DNA from: Antilocapra americana
Lineage: Eukaryota; Chordata; Mammalia; Artiodactyla; Antilocapridae
Reading direction: 5' to 3'
Length of the DNA stretch: 64,000 nt
Assembly (NCBI GenBank): GCA_007570785.1
Contig: ML662449.1
Coordinates: 10,102,491-10,166,490, forward strand
A program made the translations under genes and the position numbers. Below, piece after piece: positions 35,061-45,174 of this stretch. The notes beneath the pieces were generated by a model that was not told the DNA's origin, made no database searches, and saw only the letters and a program-made list of their open reading frames with translations. Position 1 is the first letter of the stretch. The number at the start of each line of letters is the position of its first letter.

Positions 35061-35167
35061 TTAATCACATTTAAAAAATACCTTTGCAGCAGCATCTAGA
35101 CAAGTGTTTGACCAAATAACTGGGAACCACCATCCAATCAAAGTGATGCATAAAATTAACCATTGCA

Positions 35168-35522
35168 TCCTCTCTCCCTTTGGTTTCACTGATATGTCAG
35201 TTAACATTCAAGCCACTGCTAGGGACAAGGACTTCATTCCCTGGTTTTATGCTGGAGATTTAGAGTCACACTGGCCGCCAGCCTGATTGTCGAATCCAGG
35301 AGACAGTCAGTGAGCATACCTGGCTGAGTCCACACAGGGCTAGTAGCAGACCCACCTGCCTGAAGAGTCTGACCTTCTCTCTGCCTATGTTGAGCTTACC
35401 CAGCAGGCTCAGCCCCTTCCAGGCAGAAGCCTGTGGTTCCAGCAGCTACCTTCGATGCTGGGGTTGGGGGAACAGGATTCGCATGTCTGTTTAACCATGG
35501 TCTGCATGAGGCTGCCCCTTGT
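35168..35522. other. Single-copy DNA
   Basis: 355 bp, moderately GC-rich; nothing recognised. Confidence 0.45.
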
Positions 35523-35523
35523 T

Positions 35524-35735
35524 GGGCTTCCCTGTTTGCTTAGATGGTAAAGAATATGCCTACATTGCAGGACACAATGGGTTCAATCCTTGGGTCAGGA
35601 AGCTCCTTTGAAGAAGGGAATGGCTACCCACTCCAGCATTCTCGCCTGGAGAGCCCCATGGACAGAGAAGCCTGGCGGGCTACAGTCCAGGGGGTTGCAA
35701 AGAGTCAGACACAGTTTAGCAACCAAACACGCATA
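35524..35735 (+). mobile_element. Bov-tA SINE
   Basis: 'gggcttccctgtttgcttag', 'actccagcattctcgcctgg', 'gcctggcgggctacagtcc', 'gagtcagacacagtttagc'. Two overlapping open frames across it are repeat artefacts. Confidence 0.94.
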
Positions 35736-35837
35736 CATACCCCTGCTTTACTCCTCTACCTTTCGGGTCACCCCATCAGTGCTGTCTCTTCCAAGCCATG
35801 TGGCATCAGTCTCTGTTTTGGCTTCAGTCTCCTGGTT

Positions 35838-35955
35838 CACAAAATGTGGCTAATATTACCTACATCATAGAGATGCTGTGGTGTTTAATAAATGTGGTTG
35901 TGAATTTAAAGCTCTGATGAAAATATCCAATTGATAATAGGCACTAATGCACAGT
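35838..35955 (-). mobile_element. MIR SINE fragment
   Basis: Antisense MIR core: 'ttcacaaaatgtggctaata', 'ttacctacatcatagagatg', 'gtgtttaataaatgtgg'. Confidence 0.65.
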
Positions 35956-37835
35956 TTCAAAATTTTTGAAAATTTTTAGGCAGTTTCTATCATAGTCTTG
36001 GTTCATTTGGGGTCACTTCCAGACAAGTTTTCCTCCCACTGTTTGTATTAGTTTAATGAACTGCTAGCCCAAAAAGCAGAATTTTACACCTCATCAGTTT
36101 CAAAGATGAATCATTTGGGCATATTACCTGTTGAAGAAATCGTTCTCAGGTTCAATGGCTTCTGCACCTTGTTTCCCACCCTTTCTAAGTCTTACAAATC
36201 ATCACCTTAGGTCTGCCCTCTCCAAATTCTTTGGGAACAATTTTCCATAAGCTATGCGTACCTAATTCTAATCCCCAGGTTTATGGTGTCTCTAATTATT
36301 CACAAAGAAGATCTTGTCAAATCCGGGTTTCAAATGTTTAGTGACCCTGTTGCCATGAGCAGACTCTGGGCTGGTGCAGGACTTGCCAAAACGCAAGATC
36401 CAGTGCCTGCCTTCCGAAGCTTCCACCAGTGGACCACAGAAATGCCACAAAGCAAGTATAATGTAGCATGAGCAGTGCAGCAGCGGGCAGCAAGGAGGAT
36501 CAGATGGCACCGAGCAGAGACATCCTGTCCCTTTCTGAGGTTCAAAAAGGCTCCGCAGAGGACACAATGCCTGAGTTTAATGTATAGGAGGAGAAGGATT
36601 TAGCCAAGCAGGGAAAGTGAAGAAGCTTGTTAACTTCAGAGGAAAGAATCCATCCAAAGGCAGGGGATGAGGAAGAGATAAGATGGCAAAGGAGGTGTTC
36701 AGCTTGTTAGGGCCAATCCCGGGGTACCCATGTGGACTGCACAGGCCCACGTGAAGGATACGAATGCCAGGCTCTTACTGCTCTATCACACTGCACACCA
36801 AGAAGAGCAATTGAAAGAGTTTACACAGGGAAGTAACTGGATGCAAGTGGCCTTGCATGGGAGGAGAGAAATATTTCTTTTCAAGAAGATTTTTAGCGCC
36901 ACAGCTGAAGGCAAAGAAATCCAGAAGAAAATCCACGGCAGAAGATTTCGTTACTCAAGGGCTAGATTTTAAAGATGTTACAGTTGGGAGGAGAGGTTAC
37001 AGTGTTCTCACAATGAAAACAAGTAAAAGGAGTCATAGATTTAAGAGTTGGGTGGGACCTTACAAGGCCCCCTGGACCACGACCCTGATTGGATATAGCC
37101 ATGGTTGTTGGGCTGGCATCATGGTTCCAAGACAGCTGAGGCTTGGGAATTGACACAACTGGCCCACAAGACAGAATCATGGGTTGAAGGCCAGGACATT
37201 GGTTTGTGCTGTGCCTCAAGACCTCTGTCTACCGCAGACCTTTGCCATGACAACATGGCAATTGAAAGAGAACAGAACTGAAAACCGGCTTCTTCCTTCA
37301 GATTTGCCAGAAGGGAACAGAGCTGTATTCAGTTTCTTGATGTACAATCATGTCAACATGATCCTTACACAGGGAATTTTTGTTTTGTTCTCCCTTTTGG
37401 AGAGTGATAGTCACGTGGGATACCCCATCACAGGTGCTCTGGGACAGAAATGTTTGAAGAGGTTTATTTTAGGAAGAGAAGCATTTGCAAAGGTTGCTCT
37501 TATTTTCCTATAGATTTCTAAAATTCATCAGGTCTTCTCTAGTGCTCTTGCTAATTCTAGAGTGTCAGGAAATTTTTAAAAAACACTAATTTCCAGAGGA
37601 ATTAGCCTTGAGTCATTTTCTGGCGCTAACCTACCCCTATTAAGAGGTCAGTCAAAGTAAGTCAGATCTGGCCAAGAGAAGAGCAAGGTAGGGTAGGAGG
37701 AAAGGAACCATCTAAGCTAAGAATAAATATGAAAGACTGAAGCTGCAAAGATGGACGAAGGTGTTCTCTTGTCGAAACAAAAGAAGATAAGACCATTCTT
37801 AACAATAGGCACGTATTTTGCTTCACTGTTCAATA
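35956..37835. other. Single-copy DNA
   Basis: 1.9 kb without a recognised young repeat. Several short frames (around 36,283-36,567, 36,730-37,219 and 37,184-37,513) overlap on both strands and match no family. A faint ancient-repeat word lies near 37,045 ('gggtgggaccttacaag'). Confidence 0.5.
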
Positions 37836-37837
37836 AT

Positions 37838-38045
37838 CACAGTTAATATTTATTTAGCTCTTATTCTGTATGCAGCACATGCATTAACTTATGGGAGTCT
37901 CACAGAGACTCAAAGAGACAGATACTATTATTGTCCCCATTTTACAGGTGAGAAAACTGAGTTGCAAGGAGGTGGAGCAATCTCCCATCACAAAACAAGA
38001 AATTAAACCCAGGGAATTGGGCTTTTAACCTGACACTGAGAAGAG
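37838..38045 (+). mobile_element. MIR SINE, nearly full core
   Basis: 'gttaatatttatttagctct', 'tattattgtccccattttac', 'aggtgagaaaactgagttgc', 'ttaaacccagggaattgggc' cover most of the MIR core and 3' region. Confidence 0.85.
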
Positions 38046-39187
38046 TTGCATTTAGCTGTAGTCCATTCTTGTTTTATTAATTTATAACATATGTATTAAT
38101 ATATAATTTATAATTATATAATAAATAATAATTTATCTATAAATTATATCATTTATAACTAATAATAAATTCATTATTCTTACTATTTAAAATATTAATT
38201 TTATTAGTAGCAGTTGCAAACAGTATTTTAAGATCATTTGTTCTGAATTGAAAACCCATGCCTTGGCCTTAATTCACATCTAGGGGAATTCTAATTTTTT
38301 GGTTGTGCTTCTTTCTGGCCCATATTATTTTCAAAAGTATAATTAGAAAATATAAAAATAATTATGAATACTGGTTTCTAGATTAAACATCTGTTTAACT
38401 TGGGCAAACAGATCAAATTAAGGCTGAATCTCTTTCTTATGAAAATTTTACTTCTTTTCTATGTAAGAGTTTGTTTTTGTTCTTGTTGAACTCCAGGGTT
38501 TAGAAGTAGACACATTTCTTTAGTTTGGTCCAGATCTAGTATGTGTTTCTTGGTCCATTCTTTTTAGTTTATTGTATCTCTTAATCTTCTGCACATGCAA
38601 CCAGAGACCCCAGTGATGAGGGCATTGGAAAAGTCTAAACAAACAATAAATTTTGGCTCCATGATTCCCTATAAATGGAGTGCTTAAAAAAATAATGATT
38701 GGAAAAGTGATGTTGGAATGATCAGATCTTTATGAAGTCACCGAATTATAAATTTCCAGTGCTTGCCATAATTGGTAATATTTTTTCTTATTGTCTGAAG
38801 TATTTATGATCAGTATTTGGTACATGATAAAAACAAAATAGTTCCTTGTCTTAAGAAGTAAATGTGATTCAGTCTTAGATGGTTCAAATAAACCTAGAGA
38901 CCATGATGATTTACTGTGAATTCTAAAGATTCAGTTGCAAGCCCCTTCTTCTTGGTTGCCCCATTGGAGTTCAGAAAACTACACCAGTCTCCTTCCTTGG
39001 CACTGACTGAACACCTCACAGGAAGTTTCTCTGAATTTCCACCTGGCGCAGACCTGGGGTACTCGGTGACACCTGGTGTCTGTCCTCAGTGGCACCTGGT
39101 GCTGAGAACAGCACCCCAAATTGTCAGTAGTCTCACTGGGATAGAACTTTGCTTTCTCTTTTTCTTGTGTAGTCTGCACAAGTTAGT
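38046..39187. other. AT-rich single-copy DNA
   Basis: 38,083-38,220 is almost pure A/T with self-complementary ATAATTTAT-type words that could form cruciforms. Nothing else is recognised. Confidence 0.5.
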
Positions 39188-39400
39188 CATTCCTCAAGTG
39201 ATTATTAAGTCCCTACTCTGCTGTAAGGACAAAGGAAAGAATGGTAAGTTAGAAAGACAGCCACTGTCCTCACAGCGCTGATGGTCTGGAAGGAAAGACA
39301 CGATAACAATAAAGCATGAAGCTAGAAACACGGGATACACTGGAAATGCATAGAGAATGTAAATAACAGAATAAGTGCGCAGAAACAGAGGTCCCCAGCT
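39188..39400 (+). mobile_element. L2-like ancient LINE fragment
   Basis: 'caagtgattattaagtccct', 'actgtcctcacagcgctgat', 'gataacaataaagcatgaag', 'aataagtgcgcagaaac' follow the L2 3' region in order, with heavy divergence. Confidence 0.55.
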
Positions 39401-40026
39401 GGAGCCGGGCTGTGCAGCAGACAGTGAGTGATGGGCAAGCAATCACAGCTTCATCTGTATTTACAGGTGCTCTCCATCACTCACATTTCCACCTGAACTC
39501 TGCCTCCTTGCAGATCAGCAGCAGCATTAATTCTCATAGGAGGGAACCCTACCATGCTTGAATCTTCTGGAAACCAACCCCACACCACCCTCAGTCCAAG
39601 GAAAAATTGTCTTTCACAAAACCCATCCCTACTGCCAAAAAGACCAAGATGACTTAGAGGGAAGTCAACCAAACTGAAGCAGCATCCAGAACCTTTACAG
39701 ATGTTCTGCTGTTGCCATCTGCTTGGTAAGGTTGCTTTTTCCAACTTGAAGGTAGAATTTTGTGGCCCTCAGTTCTCTGTAATGCTAAAAGTAAATCAAT
39801 AGTAATTTCCCCAGGTGTTAAACATATTTTCCTAATAATAAAAGTAATAATGCAAGTTTGTTGGAAAGAACTCACATAGTACAGAAAAAGTTTATTGAAG
39901 AAAACAAAACCCTCCATAATCCAACTGAGAGGTGGCAACTTTAACTCTTTAAGTCCCTGTAGAGTTGGTTTTATACTGACTGTAGGCTACAAAAGAGACA
40001 GAAAGAGAAGGGACACCACAAAAAGA
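39401..40026. other. Single-copy DNA
   Basis: About 630 bp. Two overlapping minus-strand frames have no family signature. Confidence 0.45.
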
Positions 40027-40205
40027 GAAGTGAAAGTGAAAGTTGCTCAATAGTGTCCGACTCTTTGGGAGAGACTTCTCCAGGCAAGAACTCTGGAATG
40101 GGTAGCCTTTCCTTTATTCGGGGAATCTTTCTGACTCAGGAATTGAACCAGGGTATCCTGCACTGCGGGCAGATTCTTTACCAATTGAGTCATCAAGGAA
40201 TCCCA
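40027..40205 (-). mobile_element. Bov-tA SINE
   Basis: 'gaagtgaaagtgaaagttgc', 'ctctggaatgggtagccttt', 'gggcagattctttaccaatt', 'gagtcatcaaggaatccc': antisense body followed by the antisense head. Confidence 0.92.
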
Positions 40206-40242
40206 AACAGAAACAAGTTTCTTGTTACCTGGTCCATCAGTT

Positions 40243-40456
40243 TGACTTCCCTAGTGGTTCAGTGATAAAGAATTCAACTGCCAGTGCAGGAGAGGAAACT
40301 TCAATCCCTGGGTTGAGAAGGTCCCCTTGAGAAGGATTCCCTGTATTCTTACCTGGGAAATCCCATAGATGGAAGGAGCCTGGTCAGCTACAGTTCATGG
40401 GGGTCATAAAGAATCAGACACGATTTAGCGACTAAACAACAACAAAACAACAACAA
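40243..40456 (+). mobile_element. Bov-tA SINE with (CAA)n tail
   Basis: 'tgacttccctagtggttcag', 'gaatcagacacgatttagcg' and a terminal CAA-rich tail (40,435-40,456). It lies only about 40 bp from an opposite-strand copy, making an imperfect inverted pair. Confidence 0.9.
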
Positions 40457-40685
40457 TCACTTTTACGGGATTCTGTTGGCCATTACAGGAGGACCACATG
40501 AGAGTAAGAATACAAAAAGAAGGAAGTGATTTGTATTTTACATTGAAACCATAAAATCTTGCAGATTCTCTACAACAGAGTAATTTTCACGAAGATCCAA
40601 AATATATTTGTAAATATCATCTGTCAGAAAATCCTTCATGAGCTGCTACCTAGAAGAGAGTTTACCACATGTAGTAAATTTGAAT

Positions 40686-40895
40686 GGGCTTCCCTGGTAG
40701 CTCAGCTGATAAAGAATCTGCCTGCAACACAGGGAACCCTCGTTCAATTCCTGGGTTCGGAAGATCCCCTGGAGGAGGGCATGGCAACCCACTACAGCAT
40801 TCTTGCCTAGAAAATCCTCATGGACAGAAGAGTCTGGTGGGCTACAGTCCATGCTGTCACAAAGAGTTTGACACGACAGCAACTAAGCACAGCAC
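40686..40895 (+). mobile_element. Bov-tA SINE with perfect TSD
   Basis: 'gggcttccctggtagctcag' to 'aactaagcacagcac'. A perfect 13-bp TSD, agtaaatttgaat, lies at 40,673-40,685 and 40,896-40,908. Confidence 0.96.
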
Positions 40896-40908
40896 AGTAA
40901 ATTTGAAT

Positions 40909-41265
40909 ATTCACATGTCCTACAATTTCATCCCTGAGTTTAATTCCCTAAAGAAAGTCTTTCAGTCATTCACATGTGCACCAAAGCACATGGAAGGAGA
41001 ATGTTTTATGCAGCAGTGTTTTTAATAGAAATCAATCAGTAACAGTCTAGATGGCCATCAATAAAAAAAATAATAAAATTAATTGTGAGGTGTTGGTATA
41101 ATAAAATGCTATATAGCAGTGAACCTGATGGAATGAGAGCTATACACATAAGTCCAGTTGCATTCATTGAATGAAAAAAGCAGGGCACAGGTTTGATATA
41201 TTTCATAGTAAATTTAAGAAGCACATAATATACTAAAACATTATGATACTTTCAATAAGAAAACA
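40909..41265. other. AT-rich single-copy DNA
   Basis: About 360 bp; nothing recognised. Confidence 0.4.
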
Positions 41266-41610
41266 GGGATTAACAGATATGAAGCTCTCACTATGCAACA
41301 GGCACTATAATAAGCATGTCAAGTTGTTTTCATTTAATTCTTACAACAGGTAAAGTGTTAAAATTAGGCTTTTTTCCCCCTCATTTTTGCCAGATGAGAA
41401 GGCTAGAACTTAGGATATATGGCTACCTATGGCTGATGTTGTATGGCAGAAGCCATCACAATACTGTAAAGTAATTATCTTTCAATTTAAAATAAAATTA
41501 AAAAAAAAAAAACATTCTCCCAAGGTTACATGACCAGCATGTCATAGAGCTAGGGTTTTAACCCAGGCAGAACAATGCTGGAGCCAACTGCCCTAACTGC
41601 TAAATTAAAA
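41266..41610 (+). mobile_element. MIR SINE split by an L1 tail
   Basis: The left part ('gctctcactatgcaacaggc', 'agatgagaaggctagaac') and right part ('cccaaggttacatgaccagc', 'gttttaacccaggcagaac') are collinear halves of one MIR separated by 41,416-41,512. Confidence 0.8.
41416..41512 (+). mobile_element. Short bovine L1 3' tail inserted in MIR
   Basis: 'ggctgatgttgtatggcaga', 'atactgtaaagtaattatct' and a 13-A tail (41,500-41,512) are the last ~85 nt of an older bovine L1. The MIR resumes immediately after the tail. Confidence 0.82.
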
Positions 41611-41854
41611 TTTGTTTTCCCCTAGATTTAGCTCTATGTGTCATATGATGAAATGAAACGCTAAATTGCTGGAGTGTTGGAATGATGTCTGAATGGATAA
41701 CTAGTCCTGGCACAGGTGAATGGGCCAACTCACCATCTCTCCGAGCTCTCCCTTCTCTCTGCACTGTGCTCTGGTGATGAAATCACCCTCACTCTTCTAC
41801 CAGAATTTCAGGCATCTCTCCTGAGGTACATACCAACTGGATAACATAGTTAGC

Positions 41855-42102
41855 ATTTTTATTGAGCATTTGTTGTAAGTCATGCTTTATCTAAGCATGT
41901 GGAAGCACTAACTCATTGGCTATTCCTAGTACCTTCTGTGGTCGATGCTACTATGGTGCCCACTTTACAGATAAGAGAACAGGCCCTGGGAAAACTGTTG
42001 CCAGCAATCAGACAACTTGTAGGTGGCAGCACCAGGGTTTAAACCCAGGCCTTCCAGCTCCCAAGCCTATGGTTGGGTCCTTATCCATATACTGCCTCCC
42101 AT
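41855..42102 (+). mobile_element. MIR SINE
   Basis: 'tattgagcatttgttgtaag', 'ggtgcccactttacagataa', 'acttgtaggtggcagcacca', 'gggtttaaacccaggccttc' cover most of MIR. Confidence 0.85.
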
Positions 42103-42299
42103 AAAATATTATGCCCAGAGTAAGGGCAGATAAGCAAACACTGGCTAGTGAGCTATATCAAACATAGAGACCTCACTGATATTCTAAAGAATTTTCATTT
42201 TCTTAAGGTGCCGGAAAAATGTGCTGTTTAACATGTGTACTAGGAAAAACCAGAATGGCTTCATCCTGGAGACTGTAAGAACAACATACTTGCACTAGA

Positions 42300-42525
42300 G
42301 ATTTTTATTGAAGTATAGTTGATTTATAATGTGTTAATTTCAGATTTACAGTAAAGCAGTTCAGTTATATGTATATACATATATATATGTAGCTTTTTCA
42401 GATTCTTTTTCCCTTATAGGTTACTATAAAATATTGAATATAGTCCCCTGTGCTATATAGTAGGTCCTTGTTGTTTATCTGTTTTATATATTACAGTTTG
42501 TATCTGTGAATCCCAAGCTCCTAAA
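42300..42525 (-). mobile_element. L1 3' UTR
   Basis: 'tattgaagtatagttgattt', 'cagttcagttatatgtatat', 'cctgtgctatatagtaggtc', 'ttgttgtttatctg' are the antisense L1 3' UTR of the same type as 21,100-21,300. Confidence 0.9.
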
Positions 42526-42719
42526 TTCTCTTGAGTTTTTAATTTAATTTTGTCACAAGTTCACTGTCTCATCTCAAACTAACAAGACTTAATTCAATTA
42601 ACAGCATTACAGGCATTTGATTCACATTTACTTTAAGTCATTTTGAGGGTGAGGAATGCCATTTTATAAATTAATCAAAATTTGGGGGAGGAGTTCCACT
42701 ATATGTAAGACTCTAGAAC

Positions 42720-43310
42720 AAAAGATACCAAGTTGAAAAATATACTGTTTCTGCCCACAGGCATTCACAGCCAAGTGGTTACAGCATTATGATGACAGTG
42801 TCTGTCATTCAACTATTCAACATGTTAGATTCTGAAACAGAACAAATACACTCTACATGTAACTAACTCAGTGTGTGCTGCCCTAAAAAATAGGTGACTT
42901 TTGAACTGAGATATACAAGATCAGTGCCCATCACCAGGCAGAAATGGAAAGGAGGGGCATTGCTGGTAGGGGGCACGACATGGCCAGAAGTCTGGAGGCA
43001 CAAGAGCATATCATATGTATAATGTTTTTGTCACCAGAGTGCAGATTGCTTAGGGAGACATAATGGAAAATGATCTTGGAAAGGCTAGTTAGCAGGAGAT
43101 TATGAAGACTTTGCCTGATTCCGTAGTTAGGCTTGAGGGCAACAAGGAGGCAAAGATTTTTACGCAGGAGGGTATCATAGGTGTTATTTTATAATACTAA
43201 CTCTGGTGAAGCGCGGAGGCTGGATGACAAGGAGAGAAACCAGTCTGAAGGCTGTTGTAACAGTTAGGGGAAGCAATACCAAGGGTCTGAACTAGGCTAG
43301 TTAATGAAAT
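42720..43310 (+). mobile_element. L2 LINE 3' region
   Basis: Ordered L2-like words: 'ttgaactgagatatacaaga', 'ggccagaagtctggaggcac', 'tgattccgtagttaggcttg', 'ggatgacaaggagagaaacc', 'agtctgaaggctgttgtaac'. The copy is old, with no open frame. Confidence 0.65.
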
Positions 43311-43317
43311 AAGTAGT

Positions 43318-43560
43318 ATTTGGGGGCCCATTTTACAGATGAGAAGATCAAGGCACAGAGGAGTAAAGTACATTGTGCAATGCTGCGTGCATGCGTGTTA
43401 AGTCACTTAAGTCAGGTCCGACTCTGCAGCCCCATGGACTGTAGCCCACTAGGCTCCTCTATCCATGGAATTACGCGGCAAGAATACTGGAGTGGGTTGC
43501 CATTTCCCTCTCCATGCAATGCTGCACTTGCTGGTAAATAGAGGAGCCAGATGCAGGTGC
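43318..43560 (+). mobile_element. MIR SINE fragment split by Bov-A
   Basis: 'cccattttacagatgagaag' and 'aaggcacagaggagtaaagt' precede the Bov-A, and 'cttgctggtaaatagaggag' with 'ccagatgcaggtgcagg' follows it in collinear order. Confidence 0.72.
43387..43514 (-). mobile_element. Bov-A monomer SINE with perfect TSD
   Basis: 'gtgttaagtcacttaagtca', 'gactgtagcccactaggctc', 'actggagtgggttgccattt' are an antisense BovA unit without the tRNA head. A perfect 11-bp TSD, tgcaatgctgc, lies at 43,376-43,386 and 43,515-43,525. Confidence 0.94.
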
Positions 43561-43949
43561 AGGGAGTGAGACAGTAATGCCCCCTGCACATGTCATGGCT
43601 CTGCCAGGCCACCTGATGATCACGGCAGGTGAGCAGAGCGTGAGCTGAGGCAGCAAGAGAGAGCCTTGCGTCTGAACTAGAGTGGAGCAGACGGTGGTGC
43701 TCCACATGTATCACAAAGAAGCAGGTTGGGCGAGAAATCAATGAATTCAGTCTCAGATACAGACTGCAGGAGTTCTGTGAGAGCCAGGCCATGACACCAG
43801 AGGGCTGTTGAAAAGGTCAGGCCTAGGCTTCGGGAGAGGTGTGGATAGAGAAAATCAGCCCAGACACAGAATACCCTGCTAAACCGACACCGTTCCACCC
43901 AAGGCCCACATCCTGAAGAGGAAAACCTGAGGCCATAAGAGACAGTTCA
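43561..43949. other. Single-copy DNA
   Basis: About 390 bp, moderately GC-rich; overlapping minus-strand frames without family signature. Confidence 0.4.
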
Positions 43950-44240
43950 GAACCGAGGGCTCTTGGGTCACACTCATGTTTGAATTCTAAGCTTAAATCT
44001 TTGTTCTGGGAGATATGTCTTCACTTTTCCAACCAGAGATTTTCATTCATAAATGGCGATTCCAATACTTCATTTTCCATGTTATTATAAGGGTTATCCT
44101 CCAATTAAAAATAAAAATTTTAAAAAAACTACCCATCAAGAATGAAAAAAAAAAGATTAATACGTATCTAAAGTATCTGACAGGTTGCTTTCCAAAAGTA
44201 AGTGCTCAATTAGTGGTAATCATTATTATGATTATTTCCA
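43950..44240 (-). mobile_element. MIR SINE split by a tiny L1 tail
   Basis: Antisense MIR: 'gatatgtcttcacttttcca', 'atacttcattttccatgtta', then after the insert 'gattaatacgtatctaaagt' and 'aagtgctcaattagtggtaa' with 'tcattattatgattatt'. Confidence 0.68.
44094..44154 (+). mobile_element. Very short L1 3' tail insertion
   Basis: 'ttatcctccaattaaaaata' is the extreme 3' end of bovine L1. It is followed by an A-rich run, a short 'ctacccatcaagaatg' and a second A10 run at 44,145-44,154. It breaks the MIR continuity. No clean TSD is seen. Confidence 0.6.
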
Positions 44241-44547
44241 TGTAAGGATTTGTCTAAGGCAAGGCTAGAATGTAGTGAACAGTCTGGGCAGCGAGCCCAG
44301 TTACTCTCTTGGCAGTTTTTCCCATAAAACTCTCTTTACCTACATGGAATTGTCACTAACATTTCAACCCAAGAAGGTCCTTTGGAGGAATATGAATTAG
44401 GCTTAAAAAAAAAAAAAATCAGTTCTTTATTTGCCAAAAAAATAACCTAGAGAAATGAGATAAAAATTCTATATATGAAAAAAAAATTTAATTCTATATA
44501 TGTATATGATAGAATTTAAAATAGTGATTGAAAATAAAGCAAATGCC
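44241..44547. other. AT-rich DNA with A13 run
   Basis: About 300 bp including A runs near 44,406 and 44,480; nothing recognised. Confidence 0.4.
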
Positions 44548-44564
44548 ACATTTCCCAGATTCTT

Positions 44565-44716
44565 CTTTTTTTAATTTATTTTTTAACTTTTAGGAAAACA
44601 GCTTTACAATGTTGGTTTCTGCCATACAACAACGCAAATCAGTCATAATTATACATATATCCCCTCCCTCTTGGTCCCTCCCTCCTCTCCCCCATCCTAC
44701 CCCTCGAGGTCATCAT
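44565..44716 (-). mobile_element. Bovine L1 3' terminus; last recognised retroelement in the window
   Basis: T-rich tail, then 'acagctttacaatgttggtt', 'ctgccatacaacaacgcaaa', 'tacatatatcccctccctct'. A 17-bp TSD with two mismatches flanks it (44,548-44,564 and 44,717-44,733). Confidence 0.9.
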
Positions 44717-45144
44717 ACATTTTCTAGATTCTTAAGTGACTGAGGCAAGTGTGTGGTGTGGCTCATCACCTCTGAAGCAGAATCAGGTCAGATGAATAGC
44801 AGAAGGTATCTTTTCAGCCACAGTCACCTTGTTCAAGACTTACCATTATGACAGTATCTTTGTCCACAGGGGACACATGTCCCAAGAAAGATAGTCTTTC
44901 CAGAATCTTAGAAAACTTTGAGATTTGAAAATTCAACAGAAAAGACTTGAACTTGGTAGTAAAGTAGAAACGTTAAAGATTGAAGGCCATGTAAGCATTT
45001 ATTTATCAGTTTGTCATTCATAACTCCTTCAGACATATTTTATTTGAGAATTCAATGTGGTGACTAACAGCATGGTTATTTAGGAAGAGATCTTTAGGTC
45101 TGAAAAATTGCAGTAGAATAGAATTCCTGGGAAAAGGACTCATT

Positions 45145-45174
45145 CACACCACACACACACATACACACACACAG
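45145..45174. repeat. Interrupted (CA)n microsatellite
   Basis: CA units interrupted by CC and AT. Confidence 0.9.

Larger units (their letters stand above)
34506..35167 (-). mobile_element. ERVL-MaLR-type LTR, interrupted
   Basis: The start 'tgtattagcagggttctcca', the middle 'tcttcaactgattagatgag' with 'acccacccatattttgga', and the end 'gtttgaccaaataactggg' with 'ataaaattaaccattgca' follow a MaLR-type LTR in antisense. It begins TG and ends CA. A CA microsatellite has expanded inside it and an L1 3' end splits it. No internal viral genes are present. Confidence 0.75.

Noticed and set aside
36283..37219. Overlapping frames on both strands as a possible gene
   Set aside because: No family similarity, no splice or promoter context, and frames conflict on opposite strands.
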